A stretch of 64,000 nucleotides of DNA, from assembly GCA_902790215.1 (NCBI GenBank), contig CADAQX010000002.1, forward strand, positions 62,001-126,000, in the 5' to 3' direction. Position numbers and translations under genes: made by a program. The DNA is from an uncultured Bacteroidota bacterium. GTDB taxonomy: Bacteria > Bacteroidota > Bacteroidia > Bacteroidales > P3. This document shows positions 8,085 to 18,164 of this stretch, piece by piece (the stretch's first letter is position 1; the number at the start of each line of letters is the position of its first letter). The notes below the pieces were generated by a model. The model was not told where the DNA came from, did no database searches, and worked only from the letters and a program-made list of their open reading frames with translations.

Positions 8085-8108
8085 CATTGCATTAATTAGT
8101 ATATATAA

Positions 8109-10121
8109 ATGAAGAAATCACTGAGAATCATTGTTGTAGTTTTTGCGGTGCTGATTGCATTCGTCTTGTTGGTGTTTCTTTTCGGCACTTTTTTCGGCGG
8201 ATGTGTGGCAAAGAATTATGTCAACAGCCACGGGGAGGAGATTTTGGGCCGCAAGGCCTCGGTGGAGCGTGTGGGGCTGAATCTCTTTACCGGCCATGTG
8301 TCGGTGAGGGATTTGGCGGTGTATGAGGACAACGGTACGGACCGCTTTGCGGGGTTCGACTCGCTGGATGTGGGGGTGTCGCTGCTGCGGCTGATAGGCA
8401 AGACGGTGTATGTGCGCCACATCACCCTGGCGGGTTTGAATGTTGGGATTGTGCAGGACGGAAGCCATTTCAACTTTTCGAGCATCATCGAGCATTTCCA
8501 GCAGGACACGGTGGAGCGCGACGAGGACACCACGCCGAGCGACTGGGTGGTGAGCATGCACAACATCCGGCTGCTGCGCGGGCAGCTGAACTACACCGAT
8601 GTGCGGAAGAACAGCCACTGGGGTTTCAATCAAATGGATGTGCATGTGCCCGATTTCACGATTGGGGGAGAGGACCATACCGACGCGGGCCTGACGCTGG
8701 CCTTTGCCAACGGTGGCTCGCTCACAGCTGATGTGAAGTTCAACCCGAGGGACAACCATTTCGATGCCGAGCTGGGGCTTCAGGGCTTTGCCCTCGACCA
8801 GGTGAAACCCTATCTGGTCGATGTAGCCTATATCGACGAGGTGAAGGGCCACTTGGCGCTGAATGCCGCTGCTTCCGGCCGGTTGGACAGTATGGCGGCG
8901 GTGTCGCTGGCTGTGAAGGCCAGCCTCGACGGGGTGGACATCCGCGACAAGCAGCATGCCTCGGTGGCGTCGCTGCGCCATCTGGGAGTGGATGTACCGA
9001 GGGTGGTGATAAACAAGAATTATTTTGACATCAATAAAGTGGAGCTGAAGGGGCTGACGGCACGTTACGAACTCTTTGCCGACAGCACCAACACCTTCTC
9101 CCGCCTGCTGCGCCAGCCCGACACGGCATCGGCCCAGGTTGACAGCACGGCGACCGCACAGCCTGAAACGACCGAGCCAGCATCGCCGGCACCGCCTTTG
9201 AAACTGCGTGTGGGCAAGTTGCTGGTGGAGGATGTCAACTTCACCTTTGTGGACCACACGCTGCCCGACCGCTTCGAGTATGCGGTGAGGGATTTGCAGC
9301 TGAGCGCGGACAACCTGACCACGGCGGGCATGAACAACGCCCGGCTGCTGGCCACGCTGCCCAGTGGCGGCAAGGCCATTGTGAACTGGGAGGGCAATAT
9401 CTCCGACTGGAAGGAATACCAGCGGCTGCGCCTCAACATCAAAGGATTGCATCTGACTGACCTCAGCCCCTATATGGTGGCCTACTTCGGCATGCCGTTC
9501 ACCGACGGCATATTCAGCTTTACGAGTTTCAATACCATCAACCACAGCAAGCTGCGGGGCGACAACCGCATCGATATTTTCAAGCCCACGCTGGGCGAGA
9601 GCCGCAGCGACGTGAAGCCGCAGCTGCGTCTGCCGGTGCGCGCGGCGCTGTATATCCTGAAGGACAAGGACGAGAAGGTGCTGCTGCCGGTGCCGGTGTC
9701 GGGCAATATTGACAGTCCGCGGTTCAACTACTTCAAGCTGGTGTGGAAGACGCTGGGCAATTTGATAGTGAAAGTGGTGACTACGCCCACCCGTGCCCTC
9801 GACAGCATGATGGTGGACGACGAGGGGCGGCTGTTTATCCCGGTGGATGCCGACGAGCGCGACTTCACCTCGGAGCAGTTCTATCAGATTGACAAGGTGG
9901 CCGACGTGGCCAAGATGGATGAGAACCTTGTGCTGCACCTGAACCTTGTCACCCGCACGGGTCATAGCGACAAGGTGTTGGAAAACAATGAGAGGAGGAA
10001 CAAGATTCTGCAGCGGCACCTGGTTGACTTGGGTGTGCCGGAAAAGCAGATTGTCATCACCACTGCCGAGCCGGACAAGGCGGTGAAGAAAGAGGGCTAT
10101 GTAGTCACAACAAGTTACTAA
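8109..10121 (+). CDS. AsmA/DUF748-like envelope protein
   Basis: A 670-residue protein with one N-terminal membrane anchor (residues 5-30) and a long periplasmic body. The start of the body (GRKASVERVGLNLFTGHVSVRDLAVYED) and repeated beta-rich segments match the AsmA/TamB-like DUF748 superfamily. Bridge-like proteins of that superfamily carry lipid or affect outer membrane assembly. A Pro/Thr/Ala/Gln-rich linker lies around residues 340-370. The C-terminal ~70 residues (TGHSDKVLENNERRNKILQRHL) are helical and OmpA-like in flavour, but no peptidoglycan-binding motif can be claimed. It has its own promoter; a word array separates it from the protease gene. Confidence 0.75.
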   Translation: MKKSLRIIVVVFAVLIAFVLLVFLFGTFFGGCVAKNYVNSHGEEILGRKASVERVGLNLFTGHVSVRDLAVYEDNGTDRFAGFDSLDVGVSLLRLIGKTVYVRHITLAGLNVGIVQDGSHFNFSSIIEHFQQDTVERDEDTTPSDWVVSMHNIRLLRGQLNYTDVRKNSHWGFNQMDVHVPDFTIGGEDHTDAGLTLAFANGGSLTADVKFNPRDNHFDAELGLQGFALDQVKPYLVDVAYIDEVKGHLALNAAASGRLDSMAAVSLAVKASLDGVDIRDKQHASVASLRHLGVDVPRVVINKNYFDINKVELKGLTARYELFADSTNTFSRLLRQPDTASAQVDSTATAQPETTEPASPAPPLKLRVGKLLVEDVNFTFVDHTLPDRFEYAVRDLQLSADNLTTAGMNNARLLATLPSGGKAIVNWEGNISDWKEYQRLRLNIKGLHLTDLSPYMVAYFGMPFTDGIFSFTSFNTINHSKLRGDNRIDIFKPTLGESRSDVKPQLRLPVRAALYILKDKDEKVLLPVPVSGNIDSPRFNYFKLVWKTLGNLIVKVVTTPTRALDSMMVDDEGRLFIPVDADERDFTSEQFYQIDKVADVAKMDENLVLHLNLVTRTGHSDKVLENNERRNKILQRHLVDLGVPEKQIVITTAEPDKAVKKEGYVVTTSY

Positions 10122-10245
10122 TGCTTGAATGCTTGATTGTGTAAATGCTTTAAGGTTTTATGGGAGAAAGGTTTTAAGGTTTTAGTGTATCGAACCCTCA
10201 AACCTTCAAACCCTTTAACCTTCAAATCCTAAAACAATTAATAAA
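10122..10245 (+). repeat. Word array W4 (CTTGAATG words plus GGTTTTAAGG/AACCTTCAAA arms)
   Basis: Begins with TGCTTGAATGCTTGATTG words, then repeated GGTTTTAAGG-type words, a short unique centre (TGGGAGAAA, TGTATCGAAC), and complementary CTCAAACCTTCAAACCC words. The arms can pair into a long imperfect hairpin between two co-directional genes. Similar GGTTTTA words recur at 23.82 kb. Confidence 0.8.
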
Positions 10246-10254
10246 CGAATTAGT

Positions 10255-13200
10255 ATGAGTTATATGAAAAGAATGAGTTTTTTTGCAGCTGTGATGTTGC
10301 TGTGTGTTGCTGCCGAGGCGCAGAAACTGGATGCCCGGCAGATGGAGAACAACGCCCGGCGATGGGCTGCCGCTGTGGCCGGGAGCAAGTCTGTGCAGGT
10401 TAGTCGTGTGCAGTTGGATGGGGTTGAGAGTGTGGGTGTCTTCAATATCGCCGGAGGCGGTTTCGTGATAGTGAGCGGCGACAGCCGTGCCCGCACGGTG
10501 CTGGGCTATTCAAGGACCGGGAGCTTTGACTCTTCGTCCATGCCCGACAATGTGCGGTATTGGCTGGGTGAGTATCAGAGGCAGATTGACAGCCTCGATT
10601 TGCTGCGCTCGGAGGATTTTGCAGTGACGGACAGGCCAGCGTTTGCCAAGGACGGCATGCCGGACAGTGTGGCTCCGCTGCTGGTGACGGAGTGGAACCA
10701 GTACCGCTATGGCTACAACAGCCTGGTGCCGGAGGACAGCACCTATGCAGGCGACAGCACGATGGCGCGGTTTGAGGGTCATCCCACGGTGGGGTGCTCG
10801 GCTTTGGCTATGGCTCAGATTATGCGCTATTGGCAGTATCCGCAGCATGGCTATGGCCAGCATTCGTATACGTATGAGGGGAGTGACTCGTGCTGGCGCT
10901 ACGGCACGGTGAGTGCGGACTTCGGCGCGGCCACGTATGACTATTCCCTTATGCCTTGGAAACTGTCGGATTCGAGTTCGGCTGCCGAGGTGGAGGCGGT
11001 GGCTACGCTGCTGTTCCACTGCGGCGTGGCGGGCGATATGAAGTATAATACCGACTGTCAGGGCAGCTCGGGGGCGAGTATCCAGAACTGCCTCAGCGGC
11101 ATGAAGCATTATTTCCATTACAACAGGGAGAGTTACCAGGCGTACCGCCGCAATTATTCGGATGCCGTGTGGGACAATATGATCATGGCCGATTTGGCTG
11201 TTGGGCGCCCGGTGTATTATGCAGGGCAGTCGTACCAGGATGATAACCGTGGCACTCTTGCCGGGGGGCACGCTTTTGTGCTTGACGGCTACGACACGAA
11301 CGGACTTTTCCATGTCAACTGGGGATGGGACGGGAGATGCAACGGCTACTATTCCACGTCGGCTATGCAACCCATGACACAGTATGACTTTACACCTTTG
11401 CAGTATGCTGTCTTCAACCTTGAGCCCGGTTATTCTCTTCTGGTCATGGGCAGTGATTTGACAATGGATGCTCCAAGTTTCCAAGTCGGTGACAGCATCC
11501 GTGGACATTACAGCATCACCAATGTGGGTGACAGTGTGGGAAGCATGTTTGTGGGGGTGAATATCTATCCGTTAAATTATGGCGATTATTGCGGTTGTGT
11601 GGATGGACGTCGTGTGACCGTTGCGCCGGGCGACACGGTGGTATGCCGCTTTGCATGGCCGTTGCATTTGGCACGTGGCAGATACACTGCTTTGATGCAG
11701 TACAGTACTGACTCGTTCTATGCCGGTGTCGAGGAGGATAGAACTTTCTATATGGATGACTTGGAACATGTGTTTCGTGTGGATTTCGAGGTGGTCGACA
11801 CCACATACCGTAATCTTACAAACCTGGTGGTTTTTGTACGCTTTCGGGATGATGCAGAGATTGGAACGAATTTCATGACTATTCAGAACATGTTAAACGG
11901 TGGAGTGGGAACGGTTTCTAATTTCTTCAAGGCTATGTCGTTTAATCATATCAATTTCAACACCGAGTTTGCCAGTCAGCACCAGGGCGGTCAGATTATT
12001 TCGTATGTTGATCCTATGCCGCGCGACTATTTCAGACCGTATAGCGACAGCAACCCGATAGGCTATACCACGCCCAATCCCCAGGTGGGAATCTCTATGC
12101 GCGAGGCTCAGCTGATTGCCCGCATCGCCCGCTATGTCGATTCTGCCCGTCTGGTGAAGAATACAATAAACTTGGATGGCAACGACGATGGCAACATTGA
12201 TAACCTGTCTATCATTGTCAAGGGTGATGTGGACGGCTGGGGAGAGCTGCTGTGGCCTCACATGGAGTTTTTCCCGCACGACTCGGTGGGCTACACGGTG
12301 ACCATCAACGGCAAGCGTGTCAATGCTTTCAATATGGCGTTCGAGGGTTCCGGCTCGACGTTCAATTATAAGACTTTCTGCCACGAGATGTGCCATTCGT
12401 TAGGGTTGCCCGACCTTTACCACTATAATCATTACAAGGGGGTGACGCCTGTGCCATACGATTTGATGGGGTCGAGCCGCATGTGCCAGCCTTCGTATAT
12501 CTATAAGCATAAAATCCTGCACCTCGGCATGACTCCAACGCAGATAAAGCAAAATGGAACTTATTCGATTTACTATTCAACGACCTTTTATGACGTCGAT
12601 GTGGTGCCTCAGTTGTATTATATCAAGTCGGCTCATGACACAAATCAGTGGTACACTATTGAGTATCGTGACAAGGGAAGCATGTACGAGACTGACCTGC
12701 CGGCCAGCGGACTGGTGATTGGCCGTTGGATGGATACGGTGAGAATGGATATTCAACACTGCGGCAATGCTTTCTTTGACTATCCAAGTGTACCCAATAC
12801 GTATTGGATTTTCCGTCCGGGTAGCGACTCTGACACGGTGAACGGTTTCCCTGAGTTATCTATTTTCAACCCAACGGAAGGCCGGACGGAGTTCGGTCCC
12901 AACACAGACCCGCATCCTTATACCGCCGACGGCACGCCAGAGCGTTCCTTCCGGATATACAACATTGTGATGAGTGGCAGTGTGTGTAACTTCTCCGTTG
13001 AGTTTTTGGAAGAGGGAGTTGATGACCCGGCAACTTCGGAGACGGTTATGGAGAACTTCCGCCTGTATCCCAACCCGGCTAATTCGTCGGTCACGGTTGA
13101 GTTGCCGCAGGGCTTTCCTGCGGGGGAAGACTGCCATGTGGCCGTGCTTGACGCCGTGGGGCACGAGGTGTTGAGGCGGCAGGCTACGGGCGGCAGGTTC

Positions 13201-13293
13201 CAGCTGGATGTCGGAAGTCTTTCCGCAGGGGTTTATTTTGTCACCCTTACTTCGCACCAAGGTGTGGCTACTCAAAAACTAATCATTCAATAA
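10255..13293 (+). CDS. Secreted dual protease: C10 (streptopain-like) plus M6-like metalloprotease with T9SS type A domain
   Basis: A 1012-residue protein. Signal peptide to about residue 23. A Spi/streptopain pro-domain (about 25-120) includes GGGFVIVSGDSRARTVLGYS. The C10 peptidase (about 140-390) has the nucleophile in TVGCSALAMAQIM (Cys181) and the histidine in AGGHAFVLDGY (His339), followed by FHVNWGWDG. An Ig-like spacer follows. A second catalytic domain (about 515-800) carries HEMCHSLGLPD at 710-720, the HExxHxxGxxD zinc motif of M6/immune-inhibitor-A-type metalloproteases. The C-terminus (about 935-1012: FRLYPNPANSSV ... GVYFVTLTSHQG ... KLIIQ) is a type A T9SS sorting domain. Two unrelated protease mechanisms in one exported chain is unusual. 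ATG 10264 is an equally plausible start. Confidence 0.9.
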   Translation: MSYMKRMSFFAAVMLLCVAAEAQKLDARQMENNARRWAAAVAGSKSVQVSRVQLDGVESVGVFNIAGGGFVIVSGDSRARTVLGYSRTGSFDSSSMPDNVRYWLGEYQRQIDSLDLLRSEDFAVTDRPAFAKDGMPDSVAPLLVTEWNQYRYGYNSLVPEDSTYAGDSTMARFEGHPTVGCSALAMAQIMRYWQYPQHGYGQHSYTYEGSDSCWRYGTVSADFGAATYDYSLMPWKLSDSSSAAEVEAVATLLFHCGVAGDMKYNTDCQGSSGASIQNCLSGMKHYFHYNRESYQAYRRNYSDAVWDNMIMADLAVGRPVYYAGQSYQDDNRGTLAGGHAFVLDGYDTNGLFHVNWGWDGRCNGYYSTSAMQPMTQYDFTPLQYAVFNLEPGYSLLVMGSDLTMDAPSFQVGDSIRGHYSITNVGDSVGSMFVGVNIYPLNYGDYCGCVDGRRVTVAPGDTVVCRFAWPLHLARGRYTALMQYSTDSFYAGVEEDRTFYMDDLEHVFRVDFEVVDTTYRNLTNLVVFVRFRDDAEIGTNFMTIQNMLNGGVGTVSNFFKAMSFNHINFNTEFASQHQGGQIISYVDPMPRDYFRPYSDSNPIGYTTPNPQVGISMREAQLIARIARYVDSARLVKNTINLDGNDDGNIDNLSIIVKGDVDGWGELLWPHMEFFPHDSVGYTVTINGKRVNAFNMAFEGSGSTFNYKTFCHEMCHSLGLPDLYHYNHYKGVTPVPYDLMGSSRMCQPSYIYKHKILHLGMTPTQIKQNGTYSIYYSTTFYDVDVVPQLYYIKSAHDTNQWYTIEYRDKGSMYETDLPASGLVIGRWMDTVRMDIQHCGNAFFDYPSVPNTYWIFRPGSDSDTVNGFPELSIFNPTEGRTEFGPNTDPHPYTADGTPERSFRIYNIVMSGSVCNFSVEFLEEGVDDPATSETVMENFRLYPNPANSSVTVELPQGFPAGEDCHVAVLDAVGHEVLRRQATGGRFQLDVGSLSAGVYFVTLTSHQGVATQKLIIQ

Positions 13294-13302
13294 TTTTAGA
13301 CT

Positions 13303-14172
13303 ATGGGTGTAGCAAAATGGATATTGACCGGCTTAGGCTGGGCTACAGGCGGCCCCATCGGGGCGCTGCTGGGTTATTTTATTGGACGCACGATAGAGGG
13401 CATCGGCCAGTCGCAAGGCCGCCTGGGCGACGGCAGCTACCGCATGGACAACGGGGTGCCGCGGGGCAGCAGCCACAGCCGTTTCCACAATACGGGTACG
13501 CAGGACGACATCGACGTGGCCCTGCTGGTGCTGATTGCCGCCGTGATGAAGGCAGACGGCAATGTGAGGCGGGAGGAGCTGGACTATGTGAAGCAGTTTC
13601 TCCGCAAGAACTACACCGAGGAGAAGGGCAAGGCCCTGCTGGGCATGCTGCGCGACTTGGTGAAGCCGGAGACTTATATCGATGTGGACGCGGTGTGCCA
13701 GCAGATAAAGGAGAACACCGACTACAACACGCGCTACCACATGATGGACTTTCTCTTTGCGCTGGCAGTGGCCGACAACTCCTATTTCCCCGAAGAGAAC
13801 ACGGTTATCCGCGTCATTGCCGGGCGGCTGGGCATCAACAGCCGCGACTATGTGTCGATGTTCACGCGGCATGTCAATTCCCGTTTCAACAGCGGCGGCA
13901 CGAGCGGCAGTGGCCACAGCGGTGGCAGTTACGGCGGTTCGCGCAGCTATGGTTCCACAGGTTCCACCCGCAAAGACCCCTACAAGGTGTTGGGTCTTTC
14001 CAGCTCCGCCACCGACGAGGAGGTGAAGAAGGCCTACCGACGGCTGGCAATGAAGTACCATCCCGACAAGGTGGAAGGTATGGGCGAGGAGGTGAAAAAG
14101 AACGCCGAAGCCCAGTTCCGCGAGATAAACGAGGCCTACGAGCAGATAAAGACCGCCCGAGGAATGAAGTAA
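13303..14172 (+). CDS. TerB and J-domain protein (DjlA-like)
   Basis: A 289-residue protein. A hydrophobic N-terminus (residues 5-30, [22 protein letters not shown]) may insert in the membrane. A TerB-like helical domain (about 65-195) starts [20 protein letters not shown] Ser/Gly-rich linker (200-225) leads to a C-terminal J domain (226-285: [24 protein letters not shown] in MKYHPDK). The HPD motif implies stimulation of a DnaK-type ATPase. It starts 9 bp after the double protease and probably shares its transcript, though a functional link is not evident. Confidence 0.9.
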   Translation: MGVAKWILTGLGWATGGPIGALLGYFIGRTIEGIGQSQGRLGDGSYRMDNGVPRGSSHSRFHNTGTQDDIDVALLVLIAAVMKADGNVRREELDYVKQFLRKNYTEEKGKALLGMLRDLVKPETYIDVDAVCQQIKENTDYNTRYHMMDFLFALAVADNSYFPEENTVIRVIAGRLGINSRDYVSMFTRHVNSRFNSGGTSGSGHSGGSYGGSRSYGSTGSTRKDPYKVLGLSSSATDEEVKKAYRRLAMKYHPDKVEGMGEEVKKNAEAQFREINEAYEQIKTARGMK

Positions 14173-14254
14173 GTTGAAAGTTGAGAGTTGAAAGTTGAAA
14201 GTTGCTGCCGCACCTGGATAACTCTCAACTTTCAACTCTCAACTTTCAACTTTT
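14172..14254 (+). repeat. Word array W5, core type I, forward
   Basis: GTTGAAAGTTGAGAG words, then the core GTTGCTGCCGCACCTGGATAA, then CTCTCAACTTTCAAC words. Arms are complementary, so a hairpin of about 25 bp with a core-containing loop can form. It sits exactly between two convergent genes and could act as a bidirectional terminator. Confidence 0.85.
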
Positions 14255-16617
14255 CAGTTTCCGAACTTGGCTGTGCCGGCGGTGCTGGGCTTGGCTTTTA
14301 GCCCTTTGTAGAGCTCGCTCTGTATCTGTGTGCGGATGTTCATCTGGGCTAGTTTGTTGGGGTTTGCCTTGGGATATACCCGGTTGGAGAGGAAGACGTA
14401 GATGAGCCCGCAGTCGGGGTCAACCCACACCATGGTGCCGGTGAAGCCCGTGTGTCCGTAGCTGTTCTGCGACGCCTCGTCGCATGCGCTGCCTCCGGAG
14501 CCGTGCAGCAGGGGCTTGTCGAAGCCCAGTCCGCGACGGCAGCCCAGCATGGCGTAGTGGCGCTGGTTGAACATGTCGATGGTCTCGGCTTTGAGATAGC
14601 GTTTGCCTTTGTACACGCCGCCGTCAAGCAGCATCTGCAGTATCTTGGCCACGTCGTCGGCGGTGCTGAACACCCCTGCATGGCCGGAGATGCCGCCCAT
14701 GGCGTAGGCGTTCTCGTCGTGCACCACACCGCGCACGAGGCGGTGACGGTAGTGTTGGTCGAATTCGGTGGGTGCTATCATGTTGCTGTCGATGCCGTGC
14801 TCAGTGGGGTTGTAGAAGGTGTGGCGCAGCCCCATGGGGGAGTAGAAGTGGCGCTCGACAAAGATGTCGAGCCGCTGACCGCTGACCTGCTGCACCAGCT
14901 GTCCCAGGAGGATGAAGCCCAGGTCGCTGTAGACGTACTCCGTCTTGGCCAGCAGGGGTGTGGCGGTCACTTGCTCGATGACGCTGCCCAGCGGGTCGTC
15001 GGTGGCAGAGGCTTTTTTCCAGTAGGTGTCGAATGACTTCAGACGGGCGATGTGGCTCATGGCCTGCATGATGGTTATGCGCTCTTTGTCGGTGTGCTTG
15101 AGGTAGGGGAGGTAGCGGCTGAGCGGGTCGCTCAGTTTCACTTTGCCCGTTTCCACGAGTTTCATCATGGCTAGCGTGGTGGAGACCATCTTGGTGACGG
15201 AGGCGAGGTCGTAGAGTGTGCTCATGGTGACGGCGGGCGACAGGCTGTCGTAGGTCTGGTGGCCGAAGGCTTTGCGGAAGAGGATGCGTCCGTTCTGCAT
15301 GGCCAGCACCTGGCAGCCGGGATAGGCGCCTTTGGCTATGCCGTCGTTGACGATGCTGTCGATACGGCTTTGGGTGACGAAGCTGAGGGCTTTGACGATG
15401 GAATCGCAACGCAGGCTGTCGGAGAGGTCGGGCACATGCCATTTGTCGGGCTGCAGGTCGGCGCAGCCGTGGTAGTATTTGGCGCGCAGCACGCGGCGGC
15501 AGCGCATGTCGACCAGACGCTGCAGCTCTTTGTCGTTCTCGGCGGCGGAGCAGATGGTGTTGATGGCCATGGGCACATCGGGGGGTAGCAGGAGGATGTC
15601 GCTTCCAGCCATGAGGGCGGCAAGAGACTCCTGTCCGTCTTTATAGTATTTGGTGACCCCTTTCATGTCGAGTCCGTCTGTGATGACGAGGCCTCTAAAC
15701 CCCATTTTGTTCCGCAGCAGGTCGTTCACAATGACACTTGAGAGCGACGACGGGCAGTTGGCTTTCTTCTCGTAGGCATTCACCTGCAGGTGGGCGGTCA
15801 TGACTCCTTCCACACCGGCATCGATGAGCCGCTTGAACGGGTAGAGGTCCACGGTGTCCATGTATTCCTTGGTGTGGTTGATAACGGGGAGGTCGAAGTG
15901 GCTGTCGGTCTCGGTGTCACCGTGGCCGGGGAAATGCTTGGCGACAGCCATGACGCCCTGGCTCTGCAGCCCTTTCATGTATTGTATGCCCAGCTCGGCC
16001 ACGCGGACGGGGTCGTCGCTGAACGAGCGGGGACCGATGACGGGGTTGTTGGGGTTGCTGTTGATGTCCACTACGGGGGCGAAGTTGACGTGTATGCCCA
16101 TGTTGCGGCATTGGGCACCGATTTCGCGCCCCATGTCGTAGAGCAGGGTGTCCATTTCGCGCGGCAGCGTGCCCCAGTCACCGTTGAGCGGGAAGGCGTA
16201 GCAGTCTTTCAGCCGCATGCCGAGACCCCATTCGGCGTCGATGCACACCAGCAGGGGCACGGAGCTGAGGCTTTGGAATCGCTTGATGAGCGGAAGGGTC
16301 TTGTCAGCGGTGCCCACAAAGAAGCACACGCCGCCTACCTCGGTTTCGCGCAGAAGCTGTTCGAACTCGCTCTGTTTCTGACCCTCCAGGTTCAGCGGCA
16401 CACGTATCACCATCAGCTGCGCCACCTTCTGGCGCAGGGACATGTCTTTCATCATCGAGTCCACCCACGCGGTGGCCATCCGGGGGCTGTTTTTCTTCGA
16501 TACGCTACTGTTTGGCTGGGTTTTCCGTGCCGACCGTTTCATTCCACGCACCTGACCCTGAGCCACGGATATGCCAATCAGTGCCATAATACACAGCAAC
16601 ACAAGACTTTTTCTCAT
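14254..16617 (-). CDS. Glycoside hydrolase family 3 beta-N-acetylhexosaminidase fused to a class C beta-lactamase-like serine hydrolase
   Basis: A 787-residue secreted protein (signal peptide 1-20). Residues 55-390 are a GH3 domain with the NagZ loop KHFPGHGDTETDSH (227-240), which carries the acid/base His-Asp pair, and the nucleophile region ITDGLDM (Asp314). Residues 415-775 are a serine beta-lactamase/penicillin-binding fold with SVTK (473-476), YSD (563-565, usual YxN position) and GHTGFTG near 735. The fusion is known in Bacteroidota and suggests peptidoglycan turnover: removing GlcNAc from muropeptide glycan while the second domain acts on a peptide or ester. Whether the hydrolase part has DD-peptidase activity is open. 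Confidence 0.92.
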   Translation of the reverse strand: MRKSLVLLCIMALIGISVAQGQVRGMKRSARKTQPNSSVSKKNSPRMATAWVDSMMKDMSLRQKVAQLMVIRVPLNLEGQKQSEFEQLLRETEVGGVCFFVGTADKTLPLIKRFQSLSSVPLLVCIDAEWGLGMRLKDCYAFPLNGDWGTLPREMDTLLYDMGREIGAQCRNMGIHVNFAPVVDINSNPNNPVIGPRSFSDDPVRVAELGIQYMKGLQSQGVMAVAKHFPGHGDTETDSHFDLPVINHTKEYMDTVDLYPFKRLIDAGVEGVMTAHLQVNAYEKKANCPSSLSSVIVNDLLRNKMGFRGLVITDGLDMKGVTKYYKDGQESLAALMAGSDILLLPPDVPMAINTICSAAENDKELQRLVDMRCRRVLRAKYYHGCADLQPDKWHVPDLSDSLRCDSIVKALSFVTQSRIDSIVNDGIAKGAYPGCQVLAMQNGRILFRKAFGHQTYDSLSPAVTMSTLYDLASVTKMVSTTLAMMKLVETGKVKLSDPLSRYLPYLKHTDKERITIMQAMSHIARLKSFDTYWKKASATDDPLGSVIEQVTATPLLAKTEYVYSDLGFILLGQLVQQVSGQRLDIFVERHFYSPMGLRHTFYNPTEHGIDSNMIAPTEFDQHYRHRLVRGVVHDENAYAMGGISGHAGVFSTADDVAKILQMLLDGGVYKGKRYLKAETIDMFNQRHYAMLGCRRGLGFDKPLLHGSGGSACDEASQNSYGHTGFTGTMVWVDPDCGLIYVFLSNRVYPKANPNKLAQMNIRTQIQSELYKGLKAKPSTAGTAKFGN

Positions 16618-16642
16618 TCTCTACAGTATTTGTATTTTTCTG

Positions 16643-16650
16643 CAAATATA
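16643..16650 (-). promoter_or_regulatory. -7 box (TATATTTG) for the GH3/beta-lactamase gene
   Basis: Consensus TAnnTTTG on the minus strand, about 26 bases upstream of the ATG at 16617. Confidence 0.6.
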
Positions 16651-16760
16651 CACCAAAAATCCGACATATTCTCATCGCCGCAGTAAAAAACTTTTCCGGC
16701 CGGCGTGAAAGATGTTGCAGCGAAATGTAAAATATTTTATGATTATTCAGAATAATTCCG

Positions 16761-16768
16761 TATATTTG
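16761..16768 (+). promoter_or_regulatory. -7 box (TATATTTG) for glyA
   Basis: TATATTTG preceded immediately by the partial palindrome GATTATTCAGAATAATTCCG, the same word vocabulary that makes the terminator after glyA. Predicted leader about 38 nt. The -33 region reads TATG rather than TTTG. Confidence 0.6.
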
Positions 16769-16809
16769 CAGAATGTTTAAATCGTAATATTAATTAAATA
16801 CTTATTGAT

Positions 16810-18090
16810 ATGCAAAGAGATACAGCAATTTTCGACCTCATCCAGAAAGAGAGGGAACGTCAGACCAAAGGCATCGAGCTGATTGCTTCGGAGAATTTCG
16901 TCAGCGACCAGGTCATGGAGGCCATGGGTTCTGTAATGACCAACAAATATGCCGAGGGTTACCCCGGCAAGCGTTACTACGGCGGTTGCCAGGTTGTTGA
17001 CCAGAGCGAGACCATCGCCATCGAGCGTGCCAAGAAACTCTATGGCGCCTGCTGGGCCAACGTGCAGCCCCACAGCGGTGCACAGGCCAATATGGCTGTG
17101 TTCCTGGCTTGCCTCAACAGCGGCGACACCTTTATGGGCATGGACCTCAACCACGGCGGACACCTCAGTCACGGCAGCCCCGTCAACTTCTCCGGCATCA
17201 ACTACAAAGTGGTTGGCTATCAGGTGAAGGAAGAGACCGGTATGGTTGACTACGAGGACATGGAGAAGAAGGCTCTTGAGCATCACCCCAAGCTGATTAT
17301 CGGCGGTGGTTCAGCCTACAGCCGCGACTGGGATTGGGAGCGTATGCGCGAAATCGCTGACAGAATCGGTGCCATCCTTATGGGCGACATCAGCCACCCC
17401 AGCGGCCTCATTGCCAAGGGCTATCTGAACAATGCAGTCAAATATTGCCACATCGTCACCACCACTACCCACAAGACCCTCCGCGGACCCCGTGGCGGTA
17501 TGATTCTTATGGGTGAGGACTTTGACAATCCTTGGGGCAAGACCACCCCGAAGGGCGAGATTAAGAAGATGAGTGCACTGCTCGACAGCGCTGTGTTCCC
17601 CGGCACTCAGGGCGGTCCTCTCGAGCACGTCATCGCTGCCAAGGCCGTTGCTTTTGGCGAGGCTTTGACCGACAGCTACGACCAGTACATCCAGCAGGTG
17701 ATGAAGAACGCCAAGGTGATGTGCGAGGCCTTTGTCAACAAGGGCTACAAAGTCATTAGCGGCGGCACCGACAACCACCTCATGCTCATCGACCTCCGCA
17801 CCAAGTTCCCCGAACTCACCGGTAAGGAAGCCGAGAATGCACTGGTTGCTGCCGACATCACGGTGAACAAGAACATGGTTCCCTTCGACAGCCGCAGTGC
17901 CTTCAAGACCAGTGGTCTGCGCGTCGGAACGCCTGCTATCACCACCCGTGGCCTGAAAGAGGCTGACATGCCCGTGATAGTGGAGATGATCGACACCGTT
18001 CTCTGCAACCCGACCGACGAGGCCGTCCGCGCCAAGATTACCGGCCAGGTGAACGAGATGATGCAGAACCGTCCGCTTTTCGCTTGGTAA
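16810..18090 (+). CDS. glyA: Serine hydroxymethyltransferase
   Basis: A 426-residue PLP enzyme that interconverts serine and glycine while charging tetrahydrofolate with a one-carbon unit. Motifs: IASENFVS (residues 25-32), YPGKRYYGG (51-59), [12 protein letters not shown] (191-202) with the PLP-contacting Asp and His, and [14 protein letters not shown] (217-230) with the Schiff-base lysine at 222. Length is typical. It has its own promoter and a strong terminator, so it is monocistronic. Codon use is near-uniform, as expected of a highly expressed gene. Confidence 0.98.
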   Translation: MQRDTAIFDLIQKERERQTKGIELIASENFVSDQVMEAMGSVMTNKYAEGYPGKRYYGGCQVVDQSETIAIERAKKLYGACWANVQPHSGAQANMAVFLACLNSGDTFMGMDLNHGGHLSHGSPVNFSGINYKVVGYQVKEETGMVDYEDMEKKALEHHPKLIIGGGSAYSRDWDWERMREIADRIGAILMGDISHPSGLIAKGYLNNAVKYCHIVTTTTHKTLRGPRGGMILMGEDFDNPWGKTTPKGEIKKMSALLDSAVFPGTQGGPLEHVIAAKAVAFGEALTDSYDQYIQQVMKNAKVMCEAFVNKGYKVISGGTDNHLMLIDLRTKFPELTGKEAENALVAADITVNKNMVPFDSRSAFKTSGLRVGTPAITTRGLKEADMPVIVEMIDTVLCNPTDEAVRAKITGQVNEMMQNRPLFAW

Positions 18091-18105
18091 AATACTTTAG
18101 CTGTC

Positions 18106-18157
18106 AATCGGAGTAATCGGATTATTCTGAATAATCTGATTATTCCGATTTTTTTTT
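18106..18157 (+). terminator. Intrinsic terminator after glyA built from word repeats
   Basis: AATCGGAGTAATCGGATTATT pairs imperfectly with AATAATCTGATTATTCCGATT, followed by a run of nine T. The arms use the same GGATTATTCTGAATAA vocabulary as the hairpin at 47557-47597 and the in-frame repeat at 45727-45782. Confidence 0.85.
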
Positions 18158-18164
18158 ACAATAT

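Larger units (their letters stand above)
7471..8108. other. 638-bp intergenic region with dispersed element copy A
   Basis: Between divergent genes. It contains the minus-strand promoter at 7540-7547, about 170 bp of AT-rich unrecognised sequence, dispersed element copy A (7719-7967), and the plus-strand promoter at 8077-8084. Short frames inside the element are not conserved between its copies and are not called. Confidence 0.7.

Noticed and set aside
13317..14177. Second frame of 286 codons overlapping the TerB-DnaJ gene
   Set aside because: The overlapping frame has no domain pattern, while the 13303 frame shows TerB and the HPD-containing J domain.
16690..16810. Glycine or folate riboswitch ahead of glyA
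   Set aside because: The leader is only about 40 nt after the -7 box, and no riboswitch core is seen.
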